The notes under the pieces are model-generated. The model ran no database searches, had not been told where the DNA came from, and saw only the letters and a list, made by a program, of their open reading frames with translations. Positions 1 to 9,152 of a stretch of DNA of 12,696 nt are shown here, piece by piece. Source of the DNA: Deltaproteobacteria bacterium (GTDB taxonomy: Bacteria > Myxococcota_A > UBA9160); the NCBI GenBank assembly GCA_003520425.1, contig DOUU01000448.1:1-12696 (forward strand). Reading direction: 5' to 3'. Each line of letters begins with the position of its first letter. Positions within the stretch are counted from its first letter, which is position 1. A program made the position numbers and the translations under genes.

Positions 1-180
1 CTCCTGAGCGCCGACTACCTGCAAGGCGCAAACGACAACCGCAGAGCCGATCTCATGACGGAAGCGGCAGGCCAGGGCGTCGGGTTCGTGACGGAGATCA
101 AGCCCGCGCGCCAGATCGTGTTCGACATGGTCGAGGAGGCCCTCGCCACCCTCGAAGCACTGACGGGCGAGGCGGGGTGA
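1..180 (+). CDS. C-terminal end of a nitronate monooxygenase-like flavin oxidoreductase (partial)
   Basis: The reading frame is open from the first base and ends in TGA at 178-180, giving the last 59 residues of a protein whose start lies left of the window. The visible part contains AAGQGVGFVTEIKPARQIV followed by an amphipathic helix (MVEEALATLEAL). This resembles the closing segment of the NMO/2-nitropropane dioxygenase TIM-barrel family, in which a GQ-x-x-G strand is followed by a PA-x-x-IV helix. Members are FMN enzymes that oxidise nitronates or reduce enones. One relative, IpdC of actinobacteria, acts in steroid ring C/D breakdown, which would suit the neighbouring steroid cluster, but the FMN-binding core is outside the window so this cannot be tested. 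The stop overlaps the next gene's GTG start by 4 bp. Confidence 0.6.
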   Translation, partial: LLSADYLQGANDNRRADLMTEAAGQGVGFVTEIKPARQIVFDMVEEALATLEALTGEAG

Positions 181-479
181 GCGCAGCCCGCGCGAAAGGA
201 GACGGGGATGACGTCTCTGCGGTGCGCCCCGGCTTCGACCCCGACCTTGCCGGAAAACGCGCGGAGTGTGACGGAGGCTCGGCGATCCCCGGCACCCGCT
301 ACGCAGGGCGCGAGGAGTTCACGGGAACGCTGACCGGCCACTACGTCGACCACGGGGATCCCCCGTGGCGCTGGTACCTGATGCGCGAGCTCGAGCACAA
401 GCCTCCCGGCTATCCCGCCGAAGCCGTGTGGTGCGAGGCGCAGAGCCTGTTCGTGGTGGATCCTCCCGCGAAGGGATGA
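177..479 (+). CDS. Small unknown protein, translationally coupled to the upstream flavoprotein
   Basis: I do not recognise this 100-residue product. The GTG start sits in a GTGA overlap with the stop of the preceding gene, which is typical of translational coupling. The first ~15 residues are low-complexity and unconvincing. From about residue 39 the composition looks like a real folded protein, with many aromatics (motifs RYAGREEFTG, HYVDHGDPPWRWYLM, AEAVWCEAQSLFVVDPP). No signal peptide or membrane segment is seen. A strong AAAGGAG lies at 195-201, but the ATG it serves best (208) is out of frame, so the true start may differ or a frameshift may be present. It ends 9 bp before the convergent crotonase gene's stop. 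The opposite strand is also open here but its product is arginine/alanine-rich and looks like a shadow. Confidence 0.5.
   Translation: MSAARAKGDGDDVSAVRPGFDPDLAGKRAECDGGSAIPGTRYAGREEFTGTLTGHYVDHGDPPWRWYLMRELEHKPPGYPAEAVWCEAQSLFVVDPPAKG
195..210 (+). promoter_or_regulatory. Strong ribosome binding site and ATG out of frame with the small gene
   Basis: AAAGGAG at 195-201, six bases, then ATG at 208-210 is the best Shine-Dalgarno/start pair in the left part of the window. The ATG opens a frame of only 41 codons (stop TGA 331-333) whose product looks random, whereas the plausible protein runs in the frame begun by GTG 177. The site is clear in the sequence; its function is uncertain. Confidence 0.45.
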
Positions 480-488
480 ACGCAACCC

Positions 489-1313
489 TCAGCGCCCCTT
501 GAAGGTGGGCTTGCGCTTCTCCACAAAGGCCCGGGTCCCCTCGCGCGCATCCTCCGTGTGCGCCGACATCGTGGCGGCCACCGCTTCGTAGTCGAGCATC
601 TCGTCGAGAGTCGAAACGAGCGACTTGTGGATGAAGCGGCGCGCGAGGTCCACGGCGACGCTGGGACCCCGGGCCAGCTCTTTCGCGTAGGAGAGGGCTC
701 TCGGCAGCGCCTGTGCATTCTCGACCAGCTCGTCGATGAGGCCCTCGCGGTGACACTCCTCTGCTTCGAGGATCCGCCCCGTCTCCACCATCATGAGGGC
801 GGTGGAGAGCCGCGTGACGCGCGGCAGGAAGAACGTGATCCCGCAATCGGGCGCAAAGCCGAGACGAACCATCGCCGCGCACATTCGCGTGGTGCGATCG
901 GCGATGCGCCGATCGCAGGCGAGGGCGAAGGCCAAGCCGGCCCCCATCACGGGGCCGGCAATCGCTGCGATCACCGGCTTGTCCACGTCGACAAGCATCC
1001 GCGTCACCTCCGCCACAGGTCCCGCCGGTGTCTTGCGCTGGTAGCGCTCGAGGGGCACTTCGGAGAGCCCGGGCAGCCCGCGCTCGGAGGAGCCGGAGAG
1101 CCATTCGGCGTCGCCTCCCGAGCAAAAGGCGCGCCCCGCGCCCGTCAGCACGATCGTGCGCACTTCGTCCCTCTGCCTGAGCTCCCGTAGCAAGGCCACA
1201 AGCTCAACGGCGAGGTCCCAGTTGATCGCGTTCAGGCGATCGGGACGGTTCAGAGTAATGATGCCGACGCCCTCTTCGAGCTCGAAAAGCAGCTGATCCT
1301 TAGTCTCTGCCAT
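489..1313 (-). CDS. Enoyl-CoA hydratase/isomerase (crotonase family, PaaG-like)
   Basis: This 274-residue protein has the full-length crotonase fold. The two oxyanion-hole segments are visible: AFCSGGD at 62-68 and AGPVMGAGLAFALACD at 119-134. The two catalytic glutamates of classical enoyl-CoA hydratase appear to be replaced by Met (about 148 and 175), but LGFAPDCG at 151-158 places an aspartate (D156) where PaaG-type isomerases carry their catalytic Asp. The C-terminal EGTRAFVEKRKPTFKG is also PaaG-like. It therefore probably isomerises or hydrates an enoyl-CoA thioester rather than being a textbook ECH1 hydratase. A steroid side-chain or ring-derived CoA ester is the natural substrate guess from its position as last gene, 47 bp after kstD. 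A GGAG-containing ribosome site precedes the ATG at 1313. Confidence 0.9.
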   Translation of the reverse strand: MAETKDQLLFELEEGVGIITLNRPDRLNAINWDLAVELVALLRELRQRDEVRTIVLTGAGRAFCSGGDAEWLSGSSERGLPGLSEVPLERYQRKTPAGPVAEVTRMLVDVDKPVIAAIAGPVMGAGLAFALACDRRIADRTTRMCAAMVRLGFAPDCGITFFLPRVTRLSTALMMVETGRILEAEECHREGLIDELVENAQALPRALSYAKELARGPSVAVDLARRFIHKSLVSTLDEMLDYEAVAATMSAHTEDAREGTRAFVEKRKPTFKGR

Positions 1314-1360
1314 CGCTCTTTCTCCCTACTCGGTGGGTCGGCCGTGGGCTCCCGCGCTAC

Positions 1361-3067
1361 TCAATCGGGGATTGCATCGCGGGCGGTGAGATAGCCGAAG
1401 GTCATCGCCGGCCCGAGCGTTGCGCCCGCGCCGGCGTAGGTGGGCCCCATCAGGGCCGCCGAACAGTTGCCGATGGCATAGAGGCCGGGGATCGCCTCGC
1501 CGGATTCCCGCAGCACGCGGGCCCGCGCGTCGGTCCGCAGCCCCCCCTTCGTGCCGAGATCCCCCGCGTAGGCCTCGATGCCGTAGAAGGGCGGGGTCGC
1601 AAGCGGGGCCAGACAGGGATTCGGCCTCACTTCCTTGTCGCCATAGTAGCGGTCGAAGAGGTTCTCGCCGCGATGAAAGTCGAGATCCACGCCGGTTTGC
1701 GCGTAGCCGTTCATCTTGCGCACCGTGGCCTCGAGACCCCCGGCATCGATCCCAAGCTGTGCGGCAAGGCCGGCCAGTGTCTCCGACTTGCGCAGATACC
1801 CGTTGCGGATGTACGAGGAAATCAGACGATCGGGCTGCTGGGAGGACTGCAGGAAGGGGCCAAACGGGTAGCTCCGACGGAAGCGCGAGTCGAAGACGAG
1901 GTACGCCGGGACGCTGCCCGCCCCAGGAGCGTTCTTCTCGTACATCGCCCGCACCACGTCGATGTAAGGGGCCGCCTCGTTCACGAAGCGCTCGCCTGCC
2001 TGGTTCACGAGGATGCTTCCAGGCAGGCCCTTCTCGATCACCAGCATGCGCGCGCGGCTTTCGCCCGGGACGCAGGTCGTAGGACCCCACCACGCGTCGT
2101 CCAGGAAATCGGTCGCCGCGCCCACGGCAAGGCCCATCTTCAGGGCATCGCCGGTATTGTGCGGATTGGCGGAGGACCACTCGGCCCGCGTGGGATGGGG
2201 CAGATATTTTTCGCGCATCTCCTGGCTGCCCTCGAACCCACCTGCCGCCAGAACGACGCCCCGGCGAGCACGGATGCGGATCGGGCGGCCTTCCCGCTCT
2301 GCCACGACGCCCACCACCCGGCCGTCCTCGACCACGAGCTCGCGTGCCGGCGTCTCGAGCCAGAGGGGGATCCCCCGGTCCATGAGCGAGAAGCGCAGTC
2401 GACCAACCAACGCGTTGCCCATGGTGAGCGCGCGATCACGCTTTGACCGGAACCGCCACGGAATGTCGAGGGCATAGCGGAGCATGAGTCGAAGGGTGAG
2501 GCCGATCCAGCCGCGCGAGCGAACCAGCAGGATGCGCGCTTCGGCTGCGGTCATGGACACGCGCCCCATGATCTGCGTCTGGATCGCGGGCTCGCGCAGA
2601 CGCAGGACGTCCTCGCCTAGTAGCCGTCCGTCAAAAGTTTCGGCCTCGATGGAACGCGCTCCCGGCTTGCTGCCTTGAAGGGTCGGGTAGTAGTCACAGT
2701 AGTGCGGCAGGGCCTGACAGCGCAGGTGCGTCTTCGCCGTGAGATAACGGAGCATCTCGGGAGCTGCATCGACATAGGCCTCAAGCTTCGCCCGCGGGAC
2801 GCGGCCGCCCGTCGCCAACTCGAGGTACGCGAGGGCGTCGGCACGCGTGTCATTCACCTCCGCACCGAGCATCAGGTGGTTGTTCGGGATCCACAGGCTC
2901 CCCCCAGACATCGCCGAGGAGCCGCCATACTGGCTGGTTTTCTCGATGAGCAGGGTCTGCGCACCCCGATCGTGGGCGACAATCGCGGCGGTCATGCCGC
3001 CCGCTCCAGAGCCGACGACCAACAGATCGACCGTGTGATCCCAGGACCCCGTGCTCCCGTCGGCCAT
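1361..3067 (-). CDS. kstD: 3-ketosteroid delta-1-dehydrogenase (FAD)
   Basis: KstD oxidises ring A of 3-ketosteroids (androstenedione to androstadienedione), the step that primes ring B opening. The 568-residue product begins with an FAD Rossmann motif, VVGSGAGG at 17-24, an acidic residue after the second strand (LLIEK, 39-43), then YGGSSAMSGGSLWIPNN, typical of the family. The catalytic residues of Rhodococcus KSTD1 (Y119, Y318, Y487, G491) have clear counterparts: the DYYP tyrosine at 126-127, Y368 in RFVNEAAPY, and Y544 and G548 in PTYAGAGATLGP. GDLGTKGG lies at 502-509. Length matches M. tuberculosis KstD (563). GGAG sits about 8 bases before the ATG. The 236-bp gap upstream suggests it may have its own promoter or an RNA boundary. 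A related delta-1 dehydrogenase with different substrate preference is the main alternative. Confidence 0.93.
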   Translation of the reverse strand: MADGSTGSWDHTVDLLVVGSGAGGMTAAIVAHDRGAQTLLIEKTSQYGGSSAMSGGSLWIPNNHLMLGAEVNDTRADALAYLELATGGRVPRAKLEAYVDAAPEMLRYLTAKTHLRCQALPHYCDYYPTLQGSKPGARSIEAETFDGRLLGEDVLRLREPAIQTQIMGRVSMTAAEARILLVRSRGWIGLTLRLMLRYALDIPWRFRSKRDRALTMGNALVGRLRFSLMDRGIPLWLETPARELVVEDGRVVGVVAEREGRPIRIRARRGVVLAAGGFEGSQEMREKYLPHPTRAEWSSANPHNTGDALKMGLAVGAATDFLDDAWWGPTTCVPGESRARMLVIEKGLPGSILVNQAGERFVNEAAPYIDVVRAMYEKNAPGAGSVPAYLVFDSRFRRSYPFGPFLQSSQQPDRLISSYIRNGYLRKSETLAGLAAQLGIDAGGLEATVRKMNGYAQTGVDLDFHRGENLFDRYYGDKEVRPNPCLAPLATPPFYGIEAYAGDLGTKGGLRTDARARVLRESGEAIPGLYAIGNCSAALMGPTYAGAGATLGPAMTFGYLTARDAIPD

Positions 3068-3303
3068 GATTGCACTCCGTCTTGTCTCTGTGGGCGACCG
3101 CTCGCTGCAGCGCGCCCGCGAAGCTTACTCGCCCCTTGGAGGACGAGCCATAAAAGTCCACCCCTTTGCTTTCAAGCCGGCGCCCGTCCGCGCTAAACCA
3201 ACCCCTCGTCATCCGCTCGAGGCCCGGACTCGATCGTCATGGCCTTCCTCGACTCGGCAAAGTCCCCCTTTTCCAACATTGCGGCGGTCAGGCCCAGCCG
3301 GAT
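3068..3303. other. Intergenic gap between the SDR gene and kstD
   Basis: This 236-bp gap holds no convincing gene. It contains the 10-bp palindrome CGCTGCAGCG at 3103-3112 and a weak minus-strand promoter candidate: TTGAAA at 3170-3175, 17 bp, then TATGGC at 3147-3152, where only three of six -10 positions match. No TNNAACNNGTTNNA operator and no hairpin with a T-run were seen. kstD may be transcribed separately from the genes to its right, but the sequence does not prove it. Confidence 0.3.
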
Positions 3304-4218
3304 CTACATCGCGGGAACCGTGAATCCGTCCTTTACAGGCTCGAGCTTCTCGAAGTGGGGACCGAGTTCGCCCTGGAGCGAGTCGACCGTCCATGCGGCG
3401 GTGCTGTCGAACTTCTTGTCGAGTCTCGGACGCGACGCCACGACCACGCTCTTTCCCCAGATCACAAAGACCTGGCCCGAGACGTTTTGCGAGAGCGGCG
3501 AAGCGAGCCAGGCGACCAAGGGCGAGACGTTTTCTGGTGCGAACGTGTCAAAGCCCTGCTCGGGCTTCTTGAACATCGCCGCAAGGGGCCCCGAGTCGTT
3601 CATTCGCGTGCGTGCGCGCGGCATGATCACGTTCGCCGTGACGCCATATTTCTGCATGAGCTGCGCGGCGCCCATGGCGAGGGACACGATCCCGGCCTTC
3701 GCGGAAGCATAGTTGGGCTGGCCGGGGGGCGCGAAAAACGCGGACTCCGACGAGGTCGCCACGATGCGCCCGTAGACGGGGTTTCCGGCCTTCGCGCGTT
3801 GCCGCCAATAGGCAGTCGCGTGCCGCATCGCAAGGAAGTGCCCCTTGAGGTGCACGCGAATCACCGCGTCGAAATCCTGTTCGGTCATGTTGAAAAGGAT
3901 CGCGTCGCGCAGGAAGCCGGCGTTGCAGACGAGGATGTTCACGTCGCCCCACTTCGAGGCCGCCAGGTCGATCATCGCCTTCGAGTCGTTCCAATCCGCC
4001 ACGTCGCCAAAATGCGGAATCGCTTCGCCGCCGAGCGCGGCGATCTCCTCGCACACGGCGCGGGCTCTGCCCTCGTCGCGACCAGAGCCGTCCGCGGCTG
4101 CACCGAGGTCGTTCACCACGACACGCGCTCCGAGGCGCGCAAGTTCGAGGGCGTGGCACCGGCCGAGCCCCGTCGCTCCGCCCGTCACGATCGCCACCTT
4201 TCCGTCCAGCATTGCCAT
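3304..4218 (-). CDS. chsB1: Short-chain dehydrogenase, ChsB1/17beta-HSD4-type 3-hydroxyacyl-CoA dehydrogenase
   Basis: The 304-residue protein is an NAD(P)-dependent SDR. It shows the cofactor motif TGGATGLG at 12-19, VVNDLG at 34-39 (Asp37 predicts NAD preference), DVADW at 72-76, CNAG at 98-101, and the catalytic set S157, Y170 and K174 (YASAK). Segments VHLKGHF, MRHATAYWR, NVIMPRARTRM and APENVSPLVAWL are characteristic of the 17beta-HSD4/MFE-2 branch and closely resemble M. tuberculosis Rv3502c (ChsB1), which oxidises the 22-hydroxy C24 steroid-CoA just before FadA5 thiolysis. The FadA5-like gene lies immediately upstream in the transcript (17-bp gap), consistent with that pairing. GGGAGGA precedes the ATG at 4218; a second ATG two codons later is possible. 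The SDR assignment is firm; the ChsB1 role is inferred from family resemblance and context. Confidence 0.87.
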   Translation of the reverse strand: MAMLDGKVAIVTGGATGLGRCHALELARLGARVVVNDLGAAADGSGRDEGRARAVCEEIAALGGEAIPHFGDVADWNDSKAMIDLAASKWGDVNILVCNAGFLRDAILFNMTEQDFDAVIRVHLKGHFLAMRHATAYWRQRAKAGNPVYGRIVATSSESAFFAPPGQPNYASAKAGIVSLAMGAAQLMQKYGVTANVIMPRARTRMNDSGPLAAMFKKPEQGFDTFAPENVSPLVAWLASPLSQNVSGQVFVIWGKSVVVASRPRLDKKFDSTAAWTVDSLQGELGPHFEKLEPVKDGFTVPAM

Positions 4219-4234
4219 GGGTGTCCTCCCGGCC

Positions 4235-6604
<2,370 letters not shown>

Positions 6605-6608
<4 letters not shown>

Positions 6609-7027
6609 CGCGGCGCCCTCGGGAGGACCACCCGCACCGTTCCCGTCACGTGGTTGCCCCAGCCGTTCTTGCCGACGACCTCGACCGTGACCTCACCGGT
6701 CGCGGCGTCCGTGCTCTTCACGCTGCCTTGCATCTTCATCGTGTCTCCCGGGAGGTTCGGCGCGCCGAGCTTGATCCCGACGTTGCGGACCCGCACGTCC
6801 GGTCCTGCCCAGTCCGTCACGTAGCGACCGACGAGTCCATTGGTGGTGAGGATGTTCATGAACACGTCCGACATGCCTTGCGCCTGAGCCGCAGCCTTGT
6901 CGTGGTGCACCGGCGTGAAATCGCGCGACGCGATAGCGCCGCCCACCACGAGCGTCACGGTGATGGGAATCGTGAGCTCCGGCAGGGCATCCCCGGCGTG
7001 GACCGATTCGAAGGAACGCGTCTTCAT
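6605..7027 (-). CDS. chsH1: ChsH1-like MaoC subunit of the steroid C22 enoyl-CoA hydratase
   Basis: The 140-residue protein is a single hot-dog MaoC-like domain. The hydratase motif SRDFTPVHHDKAAAQAQG (34-51) carries D36 and H41, which align with the catalytic D29 and H34 of M. tuberculosis ChsH1 (Rv3541c). DVFMNILTTNGLVGRYVTDW also follows ChsH1 closely. ChsH1 supplies the active site and pairs with the MaoC domain of ChsH2 to hydrate 3-oxo-4,17-pregnadiene-20-carboxyl-CoA to its 17-hydroxy form. The gene overlaps both neighbours by 4 bp (ATGA at 7024-7027 with chsE1 and at 6605-6608 with ltp2), which suits stoichiometric production of the hydratase-aldolase complex. The N-terminus is several residues longer than in mycobacteria. 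Confidence 0.94.
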
Positions 7028-8184
7028 GCCCCCTCCGGCAGGAGATTCGAGGGATCGGACGAGGCCGCACCCGCGAGGCCCCGAGCGAGATCACGGCCGA
7101 GGCGCGCAAGCTGCGGCGATGCGCCCCCAAGCGAGAGCTCGAGCGACTTCGACCAGAGAAAATGCCGGTGGATCGGATAGTCGAGGTCGGCACCGAGCCC
7201 GCCGTGTAGGTGCTGCGCCGCGTTTGCGATGCGCGAGCCGGCCTCGGCGGCCCAGAACTTCGCCACGACGGCCGCCCGCGAGACGTCGAGCCCGTCGGCC
7301 AGCCGCGACGCCGCACGCCAGCACGTCCAGCGCATCGCCTCCAGATCGATCCAGCAGTCCGCGAGCCGGTGCTGCACGGCCTGGAACGATCCGATCGGCA
7401 CCCCGAATGGCTTGCGTTCTCTCACGTACTGCGCCGTGATCTCGATCGCGCGCTCGGAAACGCCCACCTGCAGCGCGCAGAGGGCGACCAGCGCGACGTC
7501 GTGGAGCCAGCGCAGTGCGTCCGCGCCACCCGCGAGCCGCGCGTCTGGGCCGGTGCGGACACCCTCCAGCGCAAGATCGAAGAGCGGCTCGTGCGTCGAG
7601 ATGCGCTGGGCTGTGGCGCGCACCCCCGGTGAATTCCGATCGACGAGGAAGAGCTCCACGCCTCCCTCTGGATTGGACGCGGGCACCACGATGCACGCCG
7701 CCGCGCCCGCGCCCGGCACGAGGCGTTCGAAGCCTTCGAGCACGAAGGCACCTCCGTCGGCGAAGGCCCGCGTCCCGCACCGAGGCTCGCCGGCCGGGCC
7801 GAGCGCGGGCAGGCAACCCGAGAGGATCGCCGCCCCCGCGACCAGCGGACGCAGCCAAGCCTCGCGCTGCGCCTCGTTCCCGAAGCGGGCGATCGGCAGG
7901 CCGCCGAGCACGAGCGCCGGCAGCGCCGGAATCGGCGCCACCGCCCGTCCGATCTCCTCGAGGAGCACGAGCAGCTCAAGGAGGCCTTGGCCCATGCCGC
8001 CTTGGGCCTCCGGCACCGCGACGCCGAGCAGGTTCGCGGCAGCAAGGGTCTTCCAGAGCGCGGTGTCGATGCGGTCGTCCGTCGCCTCCGCCGCGCGCAG
8101 CCTTTCCCTTGTGAGCTCCTTCTCGAGGATTCCGCGCGCCAGCTCGCGGATGTCCTGTTGCTCGTCGGAGAAGCGAAAATCCAT
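7024..8184 (-). CDS. chsE1: ChsE1-like subunit of the heteromeric steroid acyl-CoA dehydrogenase
   Basis: This 386-residue protein has the acyl-CoA dehydrogenase fold: an N-terminal helical domain starting DFRFSDEQQ, a beta-domain in the middle, and a C-terminal helical domain with YVRERKPFGVPIGSFQ (253-268) and AAQHLHGGLGADLDYPIHR (322-340). The position near YP that carries the catalytic glutamate in ordinary medium-chain enzymes is histidine (H339), as in M. tuberculosis FadE28 (ChsE1: YPMHR). ChsE1 is catalytically incomplete alone and forms an alpha2beta2 enzyme with ChsE2 that makes the C17=C20 double bond in the C22 steroid-CoA. It is about 45 residues longer than mycobacterial ChsE1. 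It begins 2 bp after the chsH2 stop with no strong ribosome site, so it is probably coupled. Confidence 0.9.
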   Translation of the reverse strand: MDFRFSDEQQDIRELARGILEKELTRERLRAAEATDDRIDTALWKTLAAANLLGVAVPEAQGGMGQGLLELLVLLEEIGRAVAPIPALPALVLGGLPIARFGNEAQREAWLRPLVAGAAILSGCLPALGPAGEPRCGTRAFADGGAFVLEGFERLVPGAGAAACIVVPASNPEGGVELFLVDRNSPGVRATAQRISTHEPLFDLALEGVRTGPDARLAGGADALRWLHDVALVALCALQVGVSERAIEITAQYVRERKPFGVPIGSFQAVQHRLADCWIDLEAMRWTCWRAASRLADGLDVSRAAVVAKFWAAEAGSRIANAAQHLHGGLGADLDYPIHRHFLWSKSLELSLGGASPQLARLGRDLARGLAGAASSDPSNLLPEGA

Positions 8185-8186
8185 CT

Positions 8187-9152
8187 CTAGGTCGCCGCCG
8201 GATAGAAGAACGGAAGCCTGAGCTCGTCGTCCGCGGGCTCGATGCGGGCCTGAACGCGCATACCGATGCGCACCTGGGAGGGCGGACAGCCGATCACGTT
8301 CGCCACAAGGCGCGTCCCTTCGTCGAGCTCAATCAGCGCGACGCAGAGCGGAAGGTCATAGCCGGGAACGGGCGGATGATGCATCACAACGTGGCTGTAC
8401 ACCGAACCCGCGCCCTGCGAGACGATCCAGTCCCATTCGATCGACTGGCATGTCCCGCACATCGGGCGCGGGGGATGACGCAGCGTCGCGCACCGCTTGC
8501 AGCGTTGGATGCGGATCTCGCCCGCCTCGATGCCTTCCCACCACCAGCGGTTGTCATGCCCGAGCGGGGGGCGCAGCCGGCGCGGCTTTTGGGAAGTGCT
8601 CGGCGCCGGGCTTGCCGCCTGCGGGACTTGATTGGGCTTGAAGCGCAAGATGCGGAAGGTCATCCATCCCACGCTCTCGCCGCGCTCATCGCGGAAGGTC
8701 GTGCGCGTGTCGATGAAGTATCCCGTCCCGAGCGCCGTCGCCTTCTGGCCCGAGATCGCCTCGAACACGGTCTCCGCGAAGATGCGGTCCCCGGGGCGCA
8801 GATAGCGCAGGTACTCCTGCTCGCAGTTCGTCGCAACCACCGAGGGATAGCCGGCCGCGGCCAGAAGACGACCGACCTCGACCTGAGCGTCCTTGTCTTC
8901 GTCCGACGGCGAAGCCATGGAGAAGCCGCGGAGGATCCATGCCTGGAGCATTGTGGGCGGTGCCACGATGCCCCCGTGCACGGACTGGCGTGCCGTGTCT
9001 GCATCCGTGTAGACCGGGAGTCGGTCGCCCAGAGCCTCGCACCAGTGCCGGATCATCGCCTCGTTCACCGCATCCGGCGCAGCCACCGGAGGGCCGGTCG
9101 TGGTGCCGACGTATGCGCTGAGGCGTGCTTCGAGCTCCGCCTTGTCCATCAT
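8187..9152 (-). CDS. chsH2: ChsH2-like two-domain protein: MaoC hydratase partner plus DUF35 Ltp2-docking domain
   Basis: The product has 321 residues. Residues ~1-170 form a MaoC-like hot-dog domain that lacks the Asp/His hydratase pair (VHGGIVAPPTMLQAW instead), as expected for the non-catalytic half of the ChsH1-ChsH2 hydratase. A Pro/Ser-rich linker (~175-195) leads to a DUF35 domain: WWWEGIEAGE, then a rubredoxin-like zinc ribbon with C218, C221, C232 and C235, then an OB-fold ending LPFFYPAAT. In mycobacteria this DUF35 part binds and activates Ltp2. The start at ATG 9152 is chosen because it overlaps the chsE2 stop as ATGA and has AGGAG six bases upstream. The frame stays open to 9353, but that stretch lies inside chsE2 and does not look like protein. 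A second ATG follows directly. Confidence 0.94.
   Translation of the reverse strand: MMDKAELEARLSAYVGTTTGPPVAAPDAVNEAMIRHWCEALGDRLPVYTDADTARQSVHGGIVAPPTMLQAWILRGFSMASPSDEDKDAQVEVGRLLAAAGYPSVVATNCEQEYLRYLRPGDRIFAETVFEAISGQKATALGTGYFIDTRTTFRDERGESVGWMTFRILRFKPNQVPQAASPAPSTSQKPRRLRPPLGHDNRWWWEGIEAGEIRIQRCKRCATLRHPPRPMCGTCQSIEWDWIVSQGAGSVYSHVVMHHPPVPGYDLPLCVALIELDEGTRLVANVIGCPPSQVRIGMRVQARIEPADDELRLPFFYPAAT

Noticed and set aside
3121..3128. AAGCTTAC shared by two gaps (3121-3128 and 12288-12295) with nearly the same flank
   Set aside because: Only about ten bases agree, distances to the downstream starts differ (about 60 and 120 bases), and no other copy supports a regulatory site.
3147..3175. 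Possible kstD promoter TTGAAA-17-TATGGC
   Set aside because: The -10 matches at three positions only; such matches are expected by chance, so it is mentioned only in the gap entry.
7024..8184. ChsE1 as a broken acyl-CoA dehydrogenase because the catalytic Glu is missing
   Set aside because: FadE28/ChsE1 proteins naturally carry YP-x-HR here and work with ChsE2, which has the glutamate.
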